34,995 nt of DNA from NCBI GenBank assembly GCA_009781765.1, contig WQVC01000022.1, forward strand, positions 1 through 34,995. Direction: 5' to 3'. Source of the DNA: Defluviitaleaceae bacterium (lineage in GTDB: Bacteria; Bacillota; Clostridia; Lachnospirales; WQUN01). The position numbers and the translations under genes were made by a program. Numbering within the stretch: position 1 is the stretch's first letter; every line of letters begins with the position of its first letter. Positions 1 through 7,315 of the stretch are shown piece by piece. The notes under the pieces were generated by a model. The model had not been told where the DNA came from, searched no databases, and saw nothing but the letters and a program-made list of their open reading frames with translations.

Positions 1-163
1 CTTACGATAATGCACGGATTTTGAGGCGATTTTGCGTCAATTGAGGAAGTTTGGACGCGGCGTGCAGGATGCACGCAAGGGAAAACTGACGAAAAGTGGC
101 GTAAAATCGACCAAAAGACGGGCGTTAGCGGACGTGGGAACACGCCCTAAAGGGGATAGTAGA
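1..163 (+). other. Leader region with hairpins upstream of the first gene
   Basis: No gene is recognised here. The segment holds a perfect hairpin at 60-76 (arms GCGTGCA and TGCACGC around a GGA loop) and a weaker one near 120-148 (GGGCGT with ACGCCC). The frame is open upstream of the next gene's start, but the residues are Lys/Arg-rich and unlike a mature protein, so it is probably an untranslated leader. The end of an upstream gene outside the window cannot be excluded. Confidence 0.35.
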
Positions 164-1045
164 ATGAAAAGGTTTTTTGCAGGTTCACTTTTGCTGACAG
201 TATTGATGCTTATTATGTCAGCAACCGCTTTTGCAGATGTTTCGGTAAACGACGCTGCATCCGATGACAATGCGGCACGCGCCGAAGAGGCTCGTAATGC
301 TCTTATGTCAAATGCCGGAGCGCGAGGAAGAACAGGGCTGATTACAATGGCAGCTACATCTGCGCATGACGGTTCTCCCTTCATAGCGGAGTTCAACCCT
401 GACGAGGAAACAATTACGTTTTACGAAACGGACGGTAGTGTTATCGCAGTCCGCACAAACCAAACGGAAGAGATGTTTTGGGATGCGTTGGTTGCAAACG
501 TAAGCATGGCGTACGGTCTCGGGTTTAACATTTACGCGCTTGACTATGATGTCGCCGGTAGCTTGAACTTGGATTTTCGAACAAGTGGTATAGATGAGGC
601 GACCGGTGTGCGTCGTGAGTATAATGCACGCGGTGAAGTGACAATATCTGAAATAATATTTGAAATTGACTACGAAAGTTTCGACCTTATCACCCCCTTT
701 TCTTCTGTCCATGAACAAGTTGTGTGGAGCGGAATACAAACTGTTCCGGCGACATCAAATCCTCAATTGGGGCAAATGGTAGGAGGTTGGCATATCATGC
801 CTCGCGGAAGTGCTGTGCGGATGCAGGTTCACTTACAGACTGTCGCGCCGCAAAACGCCAATTATACTGCGTTCTTTACAAACCAAATTGGAGACGATAA
901 CCGTACTTCGCAACCCTTCCCGAGAGGTGCTGTTTACTTCATGCCGCGGTGGCCGGGTGAACCGTACAGTACGAGGCTGTCGTTATCCGGCAATTTGACT
1001 GCTTTTCGGGCAGAAACTCGACTTTGGTTTTGGTGGCCTCGCTAA
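164..1045 (+). CDS. Secreted protein of unknown function
   Basis: The product is 293 residues and belongs to no family I recognise. The start at 164 is chosen because an AAGGGG ribosome-binding site lies about 9 nt upstream and because it opens with a classical signal peptide: Lys-Arg, a hydrophobic core at about residues 5-20, and an A-F-A cleavage site near residue 24. The mature part is Asp/Glu-rich and looks beta-structured, with no Cys pairs or transmembrane segments, and ends in a Trp-rich tail. An intrinsic terminator follows, so it appears to be a single-gene unit. Export is well supported; the role is unknown. By eye its codon use looks slightly less GC-rich than the aro genes downstream. 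Confidence 0.75.
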   Translation: MKRFFAGSLLLTVLMLIMSATAFADVSVNDAASDDNAARAEEARNALMSNAGARGRTGLITMAATSAHDGSPFIAEFNPDEETITFYETDGSVIAVRTNQTEEMFWDALVANVSMAYGLGFNIYALDYDVAGSLNLDFRTSGIDEATGVRREYNARGEVTISEIIFEIDYESFDLITPFSSVHEQVVWSGIQTVPATSNPQLGQMVGGWHIMPRGSAVRMQVHLQTVAPQNANYTAFFTNQIGDDNRTSQPFPRGAVYFMPRWPGEPYSTRLSLSGNLTAFRAETRLWFWWPR

Positions 1046-1107
1046 GGAATGCCGAAATAATAATATTCGGTTTTAAGGAAACACAGCTTGAAGAAAAGTT
1101 GAAATTT

Positions 1108-1138
1108 GCCCCGCTGTAAACATGGCGGGGCTTTTTTT
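1108..1138 (+). terminator. Rho-independent terminator after the secreted-protein gene
   Basis: A 7-bp GC stem (GCCCCGC at 1108-1114 with GCGGGGC at 1125-1131) and a 10-nt loop are followed directly by seven T residues. It lies 62 nt after the stop codon. Confidence 0.85.
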
Positions 1139-1189
1139 ACGCACACCTGCTCTCTGTACTGACCAAATATAAGAGTCGATTCCGGTGAA

Positions 1190-1218
1190 ATCTTACCACC
1201 TCGACGATATGTTATAAT
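1190..1218 (+). promoter_or_regulatory. Possible sigma-A promoter for the zinc-ribbon gene
   Basis: A perfect TATAAT lies at 1213-1218, 26 nt before the next start codon and downstream of a terminator. The matching -35 position (about 1190-1195) is poor, so only the -10 element supports this call. Confidence 0.4.
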
Positions 1219-1244
1219 AACTCCACGCGGAAAGGAGCAATCTC

Positions 1245-2198
1245 ATGCTGTGTAAAAATTGCGGCGAAGTCATAGGCCGAACCGGACTCACTTGCGGCAC
1301 GTGCGGAACATGGAACTCATCTGTAAATGCATCTGCCCCGCCGAACAACCCCGACCGTTCGGGCAGCCGCTCGGATTCATCTTCCGATTCGCCGGCGTCC
1401 TCTGCCGCCCCGATGCAATCCGCCGACGGCGCACCCCCCGCAAATTACGAAGCGGAAATCACATATCTCGCAAGAAGCCCTGTGTTTGTGTTGGGGTGCA
1501 TTCTTATTACCGTCGGAACGGTCGGGGGAATTTTTTTCGATTTCTCGTGGCTCAGTTTTTTGGACATTGCATTTGCCGCCGTTCATATAACCGGGTTGTG
1601 GATTTTAATTTTGGGCGCGTTTTCCCGCACCCCTAACGAATCGAACATATTAACCGCGCTTTCGATGTTCAAGGTTTCGGCGGTGTTGTCCATGATTTTA
1701 ACCGGCATCGTGTTTGCGATTGCCGGCATTACTCTTCTTTTTGCAACAATGCAGGGCGTCCTGTTTCTGTTTTTTCTCGCGATTGTCGGAGGCATAGGAT
1801 ACGCGATAATTCGGTATTATTTTTTGGCACTGCTCAGCGTGTTAAACGCCATCAAACACCGCGTAACAACCGGCAATTACACCCCGCTCGACGGATTGGG
1901 TTCGTTTGTGTTGCTGAGTTACATCGGCATCGCAATTTCAATTTTCACTTCCCTTGCGAGCATGGCGGGAGAATTAAACCCGTCGCAGGTAAACGTTCAA
2001 ACGCATCACGCCCACGCCGCCATCGACCAACACGTATTTTTCGAGCCGGATTTTTTCCCGGATTTTTTCTTGGAACACAGCGAAATCTACACGGCAACCG
2101 TTGTCGAACCCTTTGCGTTTTCGTGGAGCATTTTATTTGTAATTGCCGGCGGGGTCGGGCTGATTTTGTGCCTTCATATATTAAAACGCCTTGATTGA
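1245..2198 (+). CDS. Zinc-ribbon multi-pass membrane protein
   Basis: The product is 317 residues. Two Cys pairs at residues 3/6 and 17/20 (C-x2-C, then C-x2-C) form an N-terminal zinc ribbon. A Ser/Pro/Ala-rich linker of about 55 residues follows, then about six hydrophobic segments (near 80-100, 105-125, 140-165, 170-200, 215-240, 290-312). A GGAG ribosome-binding site precedes the ATG. The membrane part resembles the gene at 17954-19078: both have an aromatic-poor helix, then a basic patch (NAIKHRV here, ASLKKGL there) and another helix. The two look like paralogues. No catalytic motif is visible. Small zinc-ribbon membrane proteins of this type are common and uncharacterised in Clostridia. 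Confidence 0.75.
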   Translation: MLCKNCGEVIGRTGLTCGTCGTWNSSVNASAPPNNPDRSGSRSDSSSDSPASSAAPMQSADGAPPANYEAEITYLARSPVFVLGCILITVGTVGGIFFDFSWLSFLDIAFAAVHITGLWILILGAFSRTPNESNILTALSMFKVSAVLSMILTGIVFAIAGITLLFATMQGVLFLFFLAIVGGIGYAIIRYYFLALLSVLNAIKHRVTTGNYTPLDGLGSFVLLSYIGIAISIFTSLASMAGELNPSQVNVQTHHAHAAIDQHVFFEPDFFPDFFLEHSEIYTATVVEPFAFSWSILFVIAGGVGLILCLHILKRLD

Positions 2199-2257
2199 CA
2201 AACCCCTGCACAAATGCCAAAATATTTAACGAATCCCCCATCCGAGGAGCGTAAAAA

Positions 2258-3280
2258 ATGATAGTATCAATCCGCCCGAACTCGCCGAAGGAAAAAATCA
2301 ACCATCTAATCAAGTGGCTCGACGATAAAAATTTGATTGTGAAGGAATTTCACGGCAACGACCAATGCGTGTTAGGCTTAATCGGCAACACCAAATGCAT
2401 CGACAAGGATATGCTTAAAAGCCTCGACATTGTGGAATCTGTGTCCGACATGACCGACACGTTTAAAGCAAGTAATCGCAAAATGCATCCCGACGACTCA
2501 ATTTTGCGGCTCGCATCCGGCGAAGGTCCGCTGATTGGCGGCGGGCATTTCGCGTTAATCGCCGGGCCGTGTTCGGTGGAAAGCCGCGAGCAGCTTGTAG
2601 GCATCGCGCGGGATGTAAAAGCCGCCGGCGCGAATTTTTTGCGCGGCGGAGCGTTTAAACCGCGCACATCGCCGTATGATTTTCAGGGCATGGGCAGCGC
2701 GGGGCTGGAGCTTCTTCTCGAAGCCCGTGCCGAAACCGGTCTGCCGATAGTCACCGAGCTTATGTACCTGCACAATTTGGACGAATTTATCGAGAAAAAA
2801 ATCGACGTAATACAAATCGGCGCGAGAAACACTCAAAACTACGACCTCTTAAAGGAACTCGGAAAATCCACTCAAGCCCCTGTTTTGTTAAAGCGCGGGC
2901 TTGCCGGCACAATCAAAGAACTGTTGATGAGCGCGGAATATATAATGGCAAACGGGAACGAGAATGTTATTTTGTGCGAGCGCGGAATCCGCACATACGA
3001 GCAGGATTACGCCCGGAACACATTGGATTTATCCGCCGTGCCGATATTAAAAAACCTGACGCATCTGCCGGTAATTGTTGACCCGTCCCACGCAACCGGG
3101 CGGGCAGACCTCGTTCCGTCCATGACACTCGCGGCAATTGCGGCCGGCGCAGACGGAATTTTGGTCGAAGTTCATAACGACCCGAAAAATGCCCTGTGCG
3201 ACGGCGCGCAATCTCTTACACCGGAGGCATTTGCGGAGCTTTCGGCCAAAATTGACCGTCTGCGGGACGCACTCAGATGA
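2258..3280 (+). CDS. aroF: 3-deoxy-D-arabino-heptulosonate 7-phosphate synthase, type I-beta
   Basis: This enzyme condenses phosphoenolpyruvate with erythrose-4-phosphate in the first step of the shikimate pathway (cytoplasm). The 340-residue product has an N-terminal ferredoxin-like regulatory domain (about 1-70) and a TIM barrel with family motifs GPCSVES (103-109), FKPRTSPY (123-130), IQIGARNTQNY (175-185), LLKRG (200-204), CERGIRTYE (230-238) and VDPSHATGR (254-262). Cys105 and His258 are expected metal ligands. The N-terminal layout is like the Thermotoga enzyme, where this domain mediates aromatic amino acid feedback; there is no fused chorismate mutase. The start has a GAGGAG site. Its TGA overlaps the tyrA start by 4 bp (ATGA), which implies translational coupling. 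Confidence 0.95.
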   Translation: MIVSIRPNSPKEKINHLIKWLDDKNLIVKEFHGNDQCVLGLIGNTKCIDKDMLKSLDIVESVSDMTDTFKASNRKMHPDDSILRLASGEGPLIGGGHFALIAGPCSVESREQLVGIARDVKAAGANFLRGGAFKPRTSPYDFQGMGSAGLELLLEARAETGLPIVTELMYLHNLDEFIEKKIDVIQIGARNTQNYDLLKELGKSTQAPVLLKRGLAGTIKELLMSAEYIMANGNENVILCERGIRTYEQDYARNTLDLSAVPILKNLTHLPVIVDPSHATGRADLVPSMTLAAIAAGADGILVEVHNDPKNALCDGAQSLTPEAFAELSAKIDRLRDALR

Positions 3281-4113
3281 AGCGAGTCGGAATTGTCGGA
3301 CTGGGGCTGATTGGCGGCTCGATTGCCAAGGCGTACAAGCGCACGCCGGGAATTACCGTGCTTGGCGCGGACATCGACCGCTCTATCGTGGAGTTTGCAA
3401 AACTCGCCGAAGCTATCGACGGCGAATTGCACGACGCCGATTTATCATCTTGCGACGTCGTGTTTCTTTCGATTTTCCCGCAAGGGGTCATCGACTGGAT
3501 TGACGCGAAAAAAAATTTTTTGGCAGGAACAACCGTTATCGACTGCGCCGGCACAAAAGGGCGAATTTGCGAAAAAATTTTTCCGGTAGCCGAGGCGCAC
3601 AATTTTACTTTTGTCGGCGGGCATCCTATGGCCGGCTTGCATCGAAGCGGCTTCAAATTCAGCCGCGAGGATTTATTCGACGGCGAGCCGATGGTAATTG
3701 TCCCGCCGGCGCACGACGACATTCGCCTTTTTGATAAAATCAAAACGCTCATTGCGCCGCTCGGTTTCGGGCGCATTTCTGTAACAACCGCCGCCGAACA
3801 CGACGAAATTATCGCGTTTGCATCGCAAATGCCGCACATAATCTCAAACGCCTTTGTAAAAAGCCCCGTCGCGCCGCGTCACAGGGGCTATTCGGCGGGG
3901 AGTTATCGCGATTTAAGCCGCGTTGCCCGCCTCGACCCCGACATGTGGACAGAACTTTTTCTCGAAAACAAGGCGTATCTGCTCGACGAATTTGACACCT
4001 TTATCGCATCCCTGCAAAACTATCGCGCCGCACTCGAAAGCGGCGACGCAAAAAAATTGCGCGAGCTTCTGCACGACGGAAGCCGCATAAAACGGGAAAT
4101 CGACGGCCCTTAG
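3277..4113 (+). CDS. tyrA: Prephenate dehydrogenase
   Basis: It oxidatively decarboxylates prephenate to 4-hydroxyphenylpyruvate on the way to tyrosine. The 278-residue product opens with a Rossmann GxGxxG (residues 8-13), followed by a beta-strand ending in acidic residues, which fits NAD(H) preference. Further family motifs are GGHPMAGLHRSG and DLFDGEPMVIVPP, and an MPHIISNAF segment holds the conserved His of the helical domain. It stops soon after the dimerisation domain, so it lacks the C-terminal ACT domain of B. subtilis TyrA and may not be directly tyrosine-inhibited. It overlaps aroF by 4 bp. Its TAG is followed immediately by the first hairpin of a family A repeat array. Confidence 0.92.
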   Translation: MKRVGIVGLGLIGGSIAKAYKRTPGITVLGADIDRSIVEFAKLAEAIDGELHDADLSSCDVVFLSIFPQGVIDWIDAKKNFLAGTTVIDCAGTKGRICEKIFPVAEAHNFTFVGGHPMAGLHRSGFKFSREDLFDGEPMVIVPPAHDDIRLFDKIKTLIAPLGFGRISVTTAAEHDEIIAFASQMPHIISNAFVKSPVAPRHRGYSAGSYRDLSRVARLDPDMWTELFLENKAYLLDEFDTFIASLQNYRAALESGDAKKLRELLHDGSRIKREIDGP

Positions 4114-4378
4114 CGCGCCAAGCGCGCAGTGGACACCGGGGACAAGACGTCAGCGGCGAAGCATACCCTCGAAGCCGGAGGCGAAGCCCCTTTTCACCGG
4201 GGACAAGACGTAGGCGGCGCGGCATTCCCTCGAAGCCGGAGGCGCGCAGCCCCTTTTCACCGGGGACAGGACGTCAGCGGCGAAGCATACCCTCGAAGCC
4301 GGAGGCGAAGCCCCTTTTCACCGGGGACAAGACGTAGGCGGCGCGGCATTCCCTCGAAGCCGGGGGGCGTTTCGCGCC
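4114..4378 (+). repeat. Family A repeat array, four units, downstream of tyrA
   Basis: The array begins at the tyrA stop with a GCGCGCCAAGCGCGC hairpin, then four units starting at 4134, 4195, 4258 and 4319 (61, 63, 61 and about 60 bp). Each has CACCGGGGACA, a variable middle, and CCCTCGAAGCCGG. Units 1 and 3 differ at one base and units 2 and 4 are almost identical, so the array is a 124-bp dimer duplicated in tandem. Unit lengths are not multiples of three and I see no coding function; an open frame across it has low complexity and no ribosome-binding site. Confidence 0.9.
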
Positions 4379-4389
4379 TTGGCGACAAG

Positions 4390-4550
4390 CGTTAATGCGA
4401 ATCCACAGTTCAAAATAACAGCCCGCCGAAAATGTATTGTGGCGAGCGACCGGTCTTTTTTTCGGATGTTTTTCCCAAAAAAAAGACATCGAGCGAGCCA
4501 TTCACAATGCATCGGCGGGCTGTTATTTCAACAATGGATTCGCATCGTTA
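4390..4550. mobile_element. MITE-like element with terminal inverted repeats and target duplication
   Basis: A 151-bp body (4395-4545) is bounded by perfect 11-bp inverted repeats, ATGCGAATCCA at 4395-4405 and its reverse complement at 4535-4545. It is flanked on both sides by the direct repeat CGTTA (4390-4394 and 4546-4550), as expected for a 5-bp target duplication. The arms continue inward with a perfect 17-bp inverted repeat (4413-4429 with 4512-4528) and an A/T-run pairing (4453-4462 with 4477-4487), so the whole element can fold into one long imperfect hairpin. It encodes no protein. The structure is that of a miniature inverted-repeat transposable element moved by a transposase encoded elsewhere. 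A structured RNA is the alternative. Confidence 0.8.
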
Positions 4551-4623
4551 CATACAGCGAACACCTTCACGGGCTTCTCAAGTGCGTTCGCGATAATTTA
4601 TGAATACAGAGGAAGTGGTTTGC

Positions 4624-5721
4624 GTGAAAACCATAACAGCAGGCTTTCCGTGGTCGTCGGCCGATAACTGCGAAATTTTTATCGAACGCGGTTTGCTCGC
4701 GCATTTTACGCAAATTGCTGAATTTCGCAAAAAATTTTCCGGCGTAAAAAAATTCGCGATTATAACGGACGAAAACGTGTGCCGACTTTATGCGGAGCGC
4801 GTCGCAAACTCGCTTAATGAAGCGGGCTTCGACGTTGTAATACCCTACTTCACCCCCGGCGAGCAGTCCAAAAATATCGACACATTTTTTATGTTGCAAA
4901 ACCAACTTGCCGAAAACGAAATTACCCGCTCCGACGCAATTATCGCTCTCGGCGGCGGCGTGGTCGTCGATTTGGCGGGTTTTGTTGCGGCTACATATCT
5001 GCGGGGCATTCCGTTTGTGCAAATGCCAACAACTCTTCTCGCGATGGTTGACTCGTCGGTGGGCGGAAAAACCGCCATCGACATTCCCGCCGGCAAGAAT
5101 CTCGTCGGCGCGTTTCATCAGCCCGCAATGGTTGTTTGCGACCCCGACACTCTCGGAACTCTCCCCGCCGAAAACTTCGCCGACGGCATGGCGGAAGTCA
5201 TCAAGCACGCCATGATTGAGTGCCGGAGGCCGGAAGCGCGTACCACCTCGGCGTTATTGCATATGCTCAACAGCGAAATTCCGATTTCCGAAAATTCCGG
5301 CATCCTTGCGGACGTCATCGAGGCGAACGTAAAAATCAAGCGCGACATCGTGCAGCGCGACGAGTTCGACACCGGCGAGCGTCAACTTTTAAATTTCGGG
5401 CATACTATCGGTCACGCTGTCGAAAAATTAAGCAGTTTTAAAATTTCGCACGGAAGTGCCGTTGCAATCGGCATGAGCATCATTACAAAATCCGCCGTGC
5501 AAAAAGGTCAATGCGCGCCGGAATGCGCGGAAATTTTGGAAAATCTGCTGCAAAAATATAATCTGCCGACGCACACGGATTTTTCGCCGCAAGAAATTTT
5601 CGAGGCGTCTCTTTCCGACAAAAAACGCACCGGCGGATTTATAATCGAGGTAATTCCGCGTTCGCCGGGCGTGTGCGAACTTGTTAAAATGCCGGTCGGG
5701 GACTTGCTTGATTGGATATAA
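4624..5721 (+). CDS. aroB: 3-dehydroquinate synthase
   Basis: It converts DAHP to 3-dehydroquinate using NAD and a divalent metal. I place the start at GTG 4624 (365 residues) because GAGGAA lies about 10 nt upstream; an in-frame ATG at 4600 has no ribosome-binding site and would add 8 residues. Motifs seen: TPGEQSK (77-83), the NAD-binding GGGVVVDLAG (110-119), PTTLLAMVDSSVGGKTAID (135-153), and likely metal ligands Glu191, His250 (in NFGHTIGH) and His266. Length is normal. It is separated from tyrA by the repeat array and MITE-like element, which may have split a once continuous operon. aroA follows after 19 bp. Confidence 0.93.
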   Translation: MKTITAGFPWSSADNCEIFIERGLLAHFTQIAEFRKKFSGVKKFAIITDENVCRLYAERVANSLNEAGFDVVIPYFTPGEQSKNIDTFFMLQNQLAENEITRSDAIIALGGGVVVDLAGFVAATYLRGIPFVQMPTTLLAMVDSSVGGKTAIDIPAGKNLVGAFHQPAMVVCDPDTLGTLPAENFADGMAEVIKHAMIECRRPEARTTSALLHMLNSEIPISENSGILADVIEANVKIKRDIVQRDEFDTGERQLLNFGHTIGHAVEKLSSFKISHGSAVAIGMSIITKSAVQKGQCAPECAEILENLLQKYNLPTHTDFSPQEIFEASLSDKKRTGGFIIEVIPRSPGVCELVKMPVGDLLDWI

Positions 5722-5740
5722 AATCGGAGGATTGATTCAT

Positions 5741-7243
5741 GTGACGATAACCGTTTTGCCCGCTCAAATCAGCGGCACAATTGCCGCAATTCCTTCAAAA
5801 AGCCATTTGCACCGCTTACTTATTTACGCGGCACTTTCCGACGCGCCGACGACGATTACCTGTCGCGACACAAAAGCCGAGGACATTACCGCAACAATTG
5901 ATTGCCTTTCCGCGCTCGGGGCGGAAATTTGCAGAAACGAAACCGGCTTTGCGGTTCGTCCCGCTGACCGGAGCAAATTATCCGGCGACGCGACAACGCC
6001 GCTTTTTTTTCCGTGCGGCGAAAGCGGCTCGACGCTTCGATTTATGTTGCCCGTTGTAAATGCGTTGGGGCTTCGCGGCGCGTTTGAAATGAAGGGGCGT
6101 TTGCCGGAACGGCCGCTCGCGCCTCTCGACGCGCAGCTCAAAGCGCACGGCGTAAAACTTTGGCGCGAAGGCAATATTCTGCACTGCGAAGGGCAGCTCA
6201 CGCACGGCACATTCACCCTGCCCGGCGATGTTTCTTCGCAATATATTTCGGGGCTGTTGATGGCGTTGCCGCTTCTCGAAAAACCGAGCCGCTTGGAAAT
6301 CACCGGATTCGTCGAATCCGCCGGATACATCGACCTCACATTACAGGTCGCCGAAACCTTTACAGCCGGGGACATATCCGGAATGCCGCACGTTCCCTCG
6401 AAGCCGAACGCCGGGGACACATCCGGAATGCCGCACGTTCCCTCGAAGCCGAACGCCGGGGACACATCCGGAATGCCGCACATACCCTCGAAGCCGGAGT
6501 GTGCTTCCGAAGGGGCATGTAATCTGTCCCCCACCCTCTCGAAGCCGAATGCCGGAAACACATCCGGAATGCCGCACGTTCCCTCGAAGCAGGAATCATC
6601 GCCGGATTCCGCAACCGGATGGGCGTGTGATATCCAACCTGCGGGAGCGTATAAAAGTCCGGGGCGCACGGCGGCCGAAGGCGATTGGTCGAACGCCGCG
6701 TTTTGGCTTTGCGCCGGCGCGATGCCCGGCGGAAGTATTCGCATGACCGGGCTTAACAAAAACAGCTCGCAGGGCGACCGCGAAATTTGCGAAATTTTAA
6801 GCCGCACAGGCGCAAACGTGACGTGGGACGGCGACGACGTTGTTGTATCCGCCGGAAAACTTAACGCCACCGAAATCGACGGTCGTGCCGTGCCGGATTT
6901 GATTCCGGTTTTAGCGGCGGTTGCCTCCGTCGCGCGGGGTACAACCGTTATTCGAAACGCATCTCGCCTTCGAATAAAAGAATCCGACCGTCTCGCAACA
7001 ACCGCGCAAACAATTAACGCACTCGGCGGCAATGTTTCGGAAACATCCGACGGGCTGATCATCACCGGAACGCAACAATTACGCGGCGGCACGGTTGACG
7101 CAGCCGGCGACCATCGCATCGCAATGACGGCGGCAGTCGCGCACACCGCCGCACCGGTAACCGTAACCGGTGCGCAAGCCGTAAACAAGTCCTATCCGGA
7201 TTTTTGGAACGACTTGCGTTCGTTGGGAAGAAAGGCCGATTAA
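5741..7243 (+). CDS. aroA: EPSP synthase with in-frame repeat insertion
   Basis: It transfers the enolpyruvyl group of PEP to shikimate-3-phosphate. The start is GTG 5741 with GGAGG at 5726-5730, giving 500 residues against a usual length near 430. Conserved residues are present: Lys20 (PSKSHLHR), GESGSTLR (93-100), Arg124, the SSQ at 165-167, EGDWSNAAF (313-321), Asp386, Glu414/Arg417 (RIKESDR) and DHR (457-459). Residues about 209-290 do not belong to the family: they are four translated copies of the family A repeat (core SGMPHVPSKP), placed between the D-L-T-L helix and the strand leading to EGDWSNAAF, near the crossover to the second domain. The frame is intact and all catalytic residues remain, so I infer a working enzyme with a Pro/Ser/Gly-rich surface loop. 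Confidence 0.92.
   Translation: MTITVLPAQISGTIAAIPSKSHLHRLLIYAALSDAPTTITCRDTKAEDITATIDCLSALGAEICRNETGFAVRPADRSKLSGDATTPLFFPCGESGSTLRFMLPVVNALGLRGAFEMKGRLPERPLAPLDAQLKAHGVKLWREGNILHCEGQLTHGTFTLPGDVSSQYISGLLMALPLLEKPSRLEITGFVESAGYIDLTLQVAETFTAGDISGMPHVPSKPNAGDTSGMPHVPSKPNAGDTSGMPHIPSKPECASEGACNLSPTLSKPNAGNTSGMPHVPSKQESSPDSATGWACDIQPAGAYKSPGRTAAEGDWSNAAFWLCAGAMPGGSIRMTGLNKNSSQGDREICEILSRTGANVTWDGDDVVVSAGKLNATEIDGRAVPDLIPVLAAVASVARGTTVIRNASRLRIKESDRLATTAQTINALGGNVSETSDGLIITGTQQLRGGTVDAAGDHRIAMTAAVAHTAAPVTVTGAQAVNKSYPDFWNDLRSLGRKAD
6365..6596 (+). repeat. Family A repeats inside the aroA reading frame
   Basis: Four units start at 6365, 6410, 6455 and 6551. Spacing is 45, 45 and 96 bp, all multiples of three. 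Units 1 and 2 differ at one base. The third carries an extra 51 bp that includes a second, partial core (CCCTCTCGAAGCCG). The frame reads G-D-T-S-G-M-P-H-V-P-S-K-P. The DNA matches the intergenic family A copies, with GCCGGGGACA at one end and CCCTCGAAGCCG at the other. Confidence 0.92.
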
Positions 7244-7300
7244 AGTTTTTGTCCCGCTTTTTTCAAAAAGCGGGTGGGGTTCGGGGCGACTCCCCGAAAA
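7243..7300 (+). repeat. Family B two-hairpin repeat between aroA and aroC
   Basis: It begins at the aroA stop. Hairpin 1 is CCCGCTTTTT (7253-7262) with AAAAAGCGGG (7265-7274); hairpin 2 is TTCGGGG (7280-7286) with CCCCGAA (7292-7298). There is no terminal T run, so it is not an obvious terminator. The same two-hairpin design recurs at 11386, 30158 (reversed) and 30251. It ends just before the aroC ribosome-binding site. Confidence 0.75.
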
Positions 7301-7315
7301 TCAGGAGGTGAAACA

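Noticed and set aside
4129-4395. Open frame across the tyrA-aroB repeat array (88 codons)
   Set aside because: It is made of repeat units, has no ribosome-binding site, and its unit length shifts frame between copies.
5824-7188. Long minus-strand open frame opposite aroA (454 codons)
   Set aside because: It mirrors the aroA codons, shows no family motif, and the plus strand has a full EPSP synthase.
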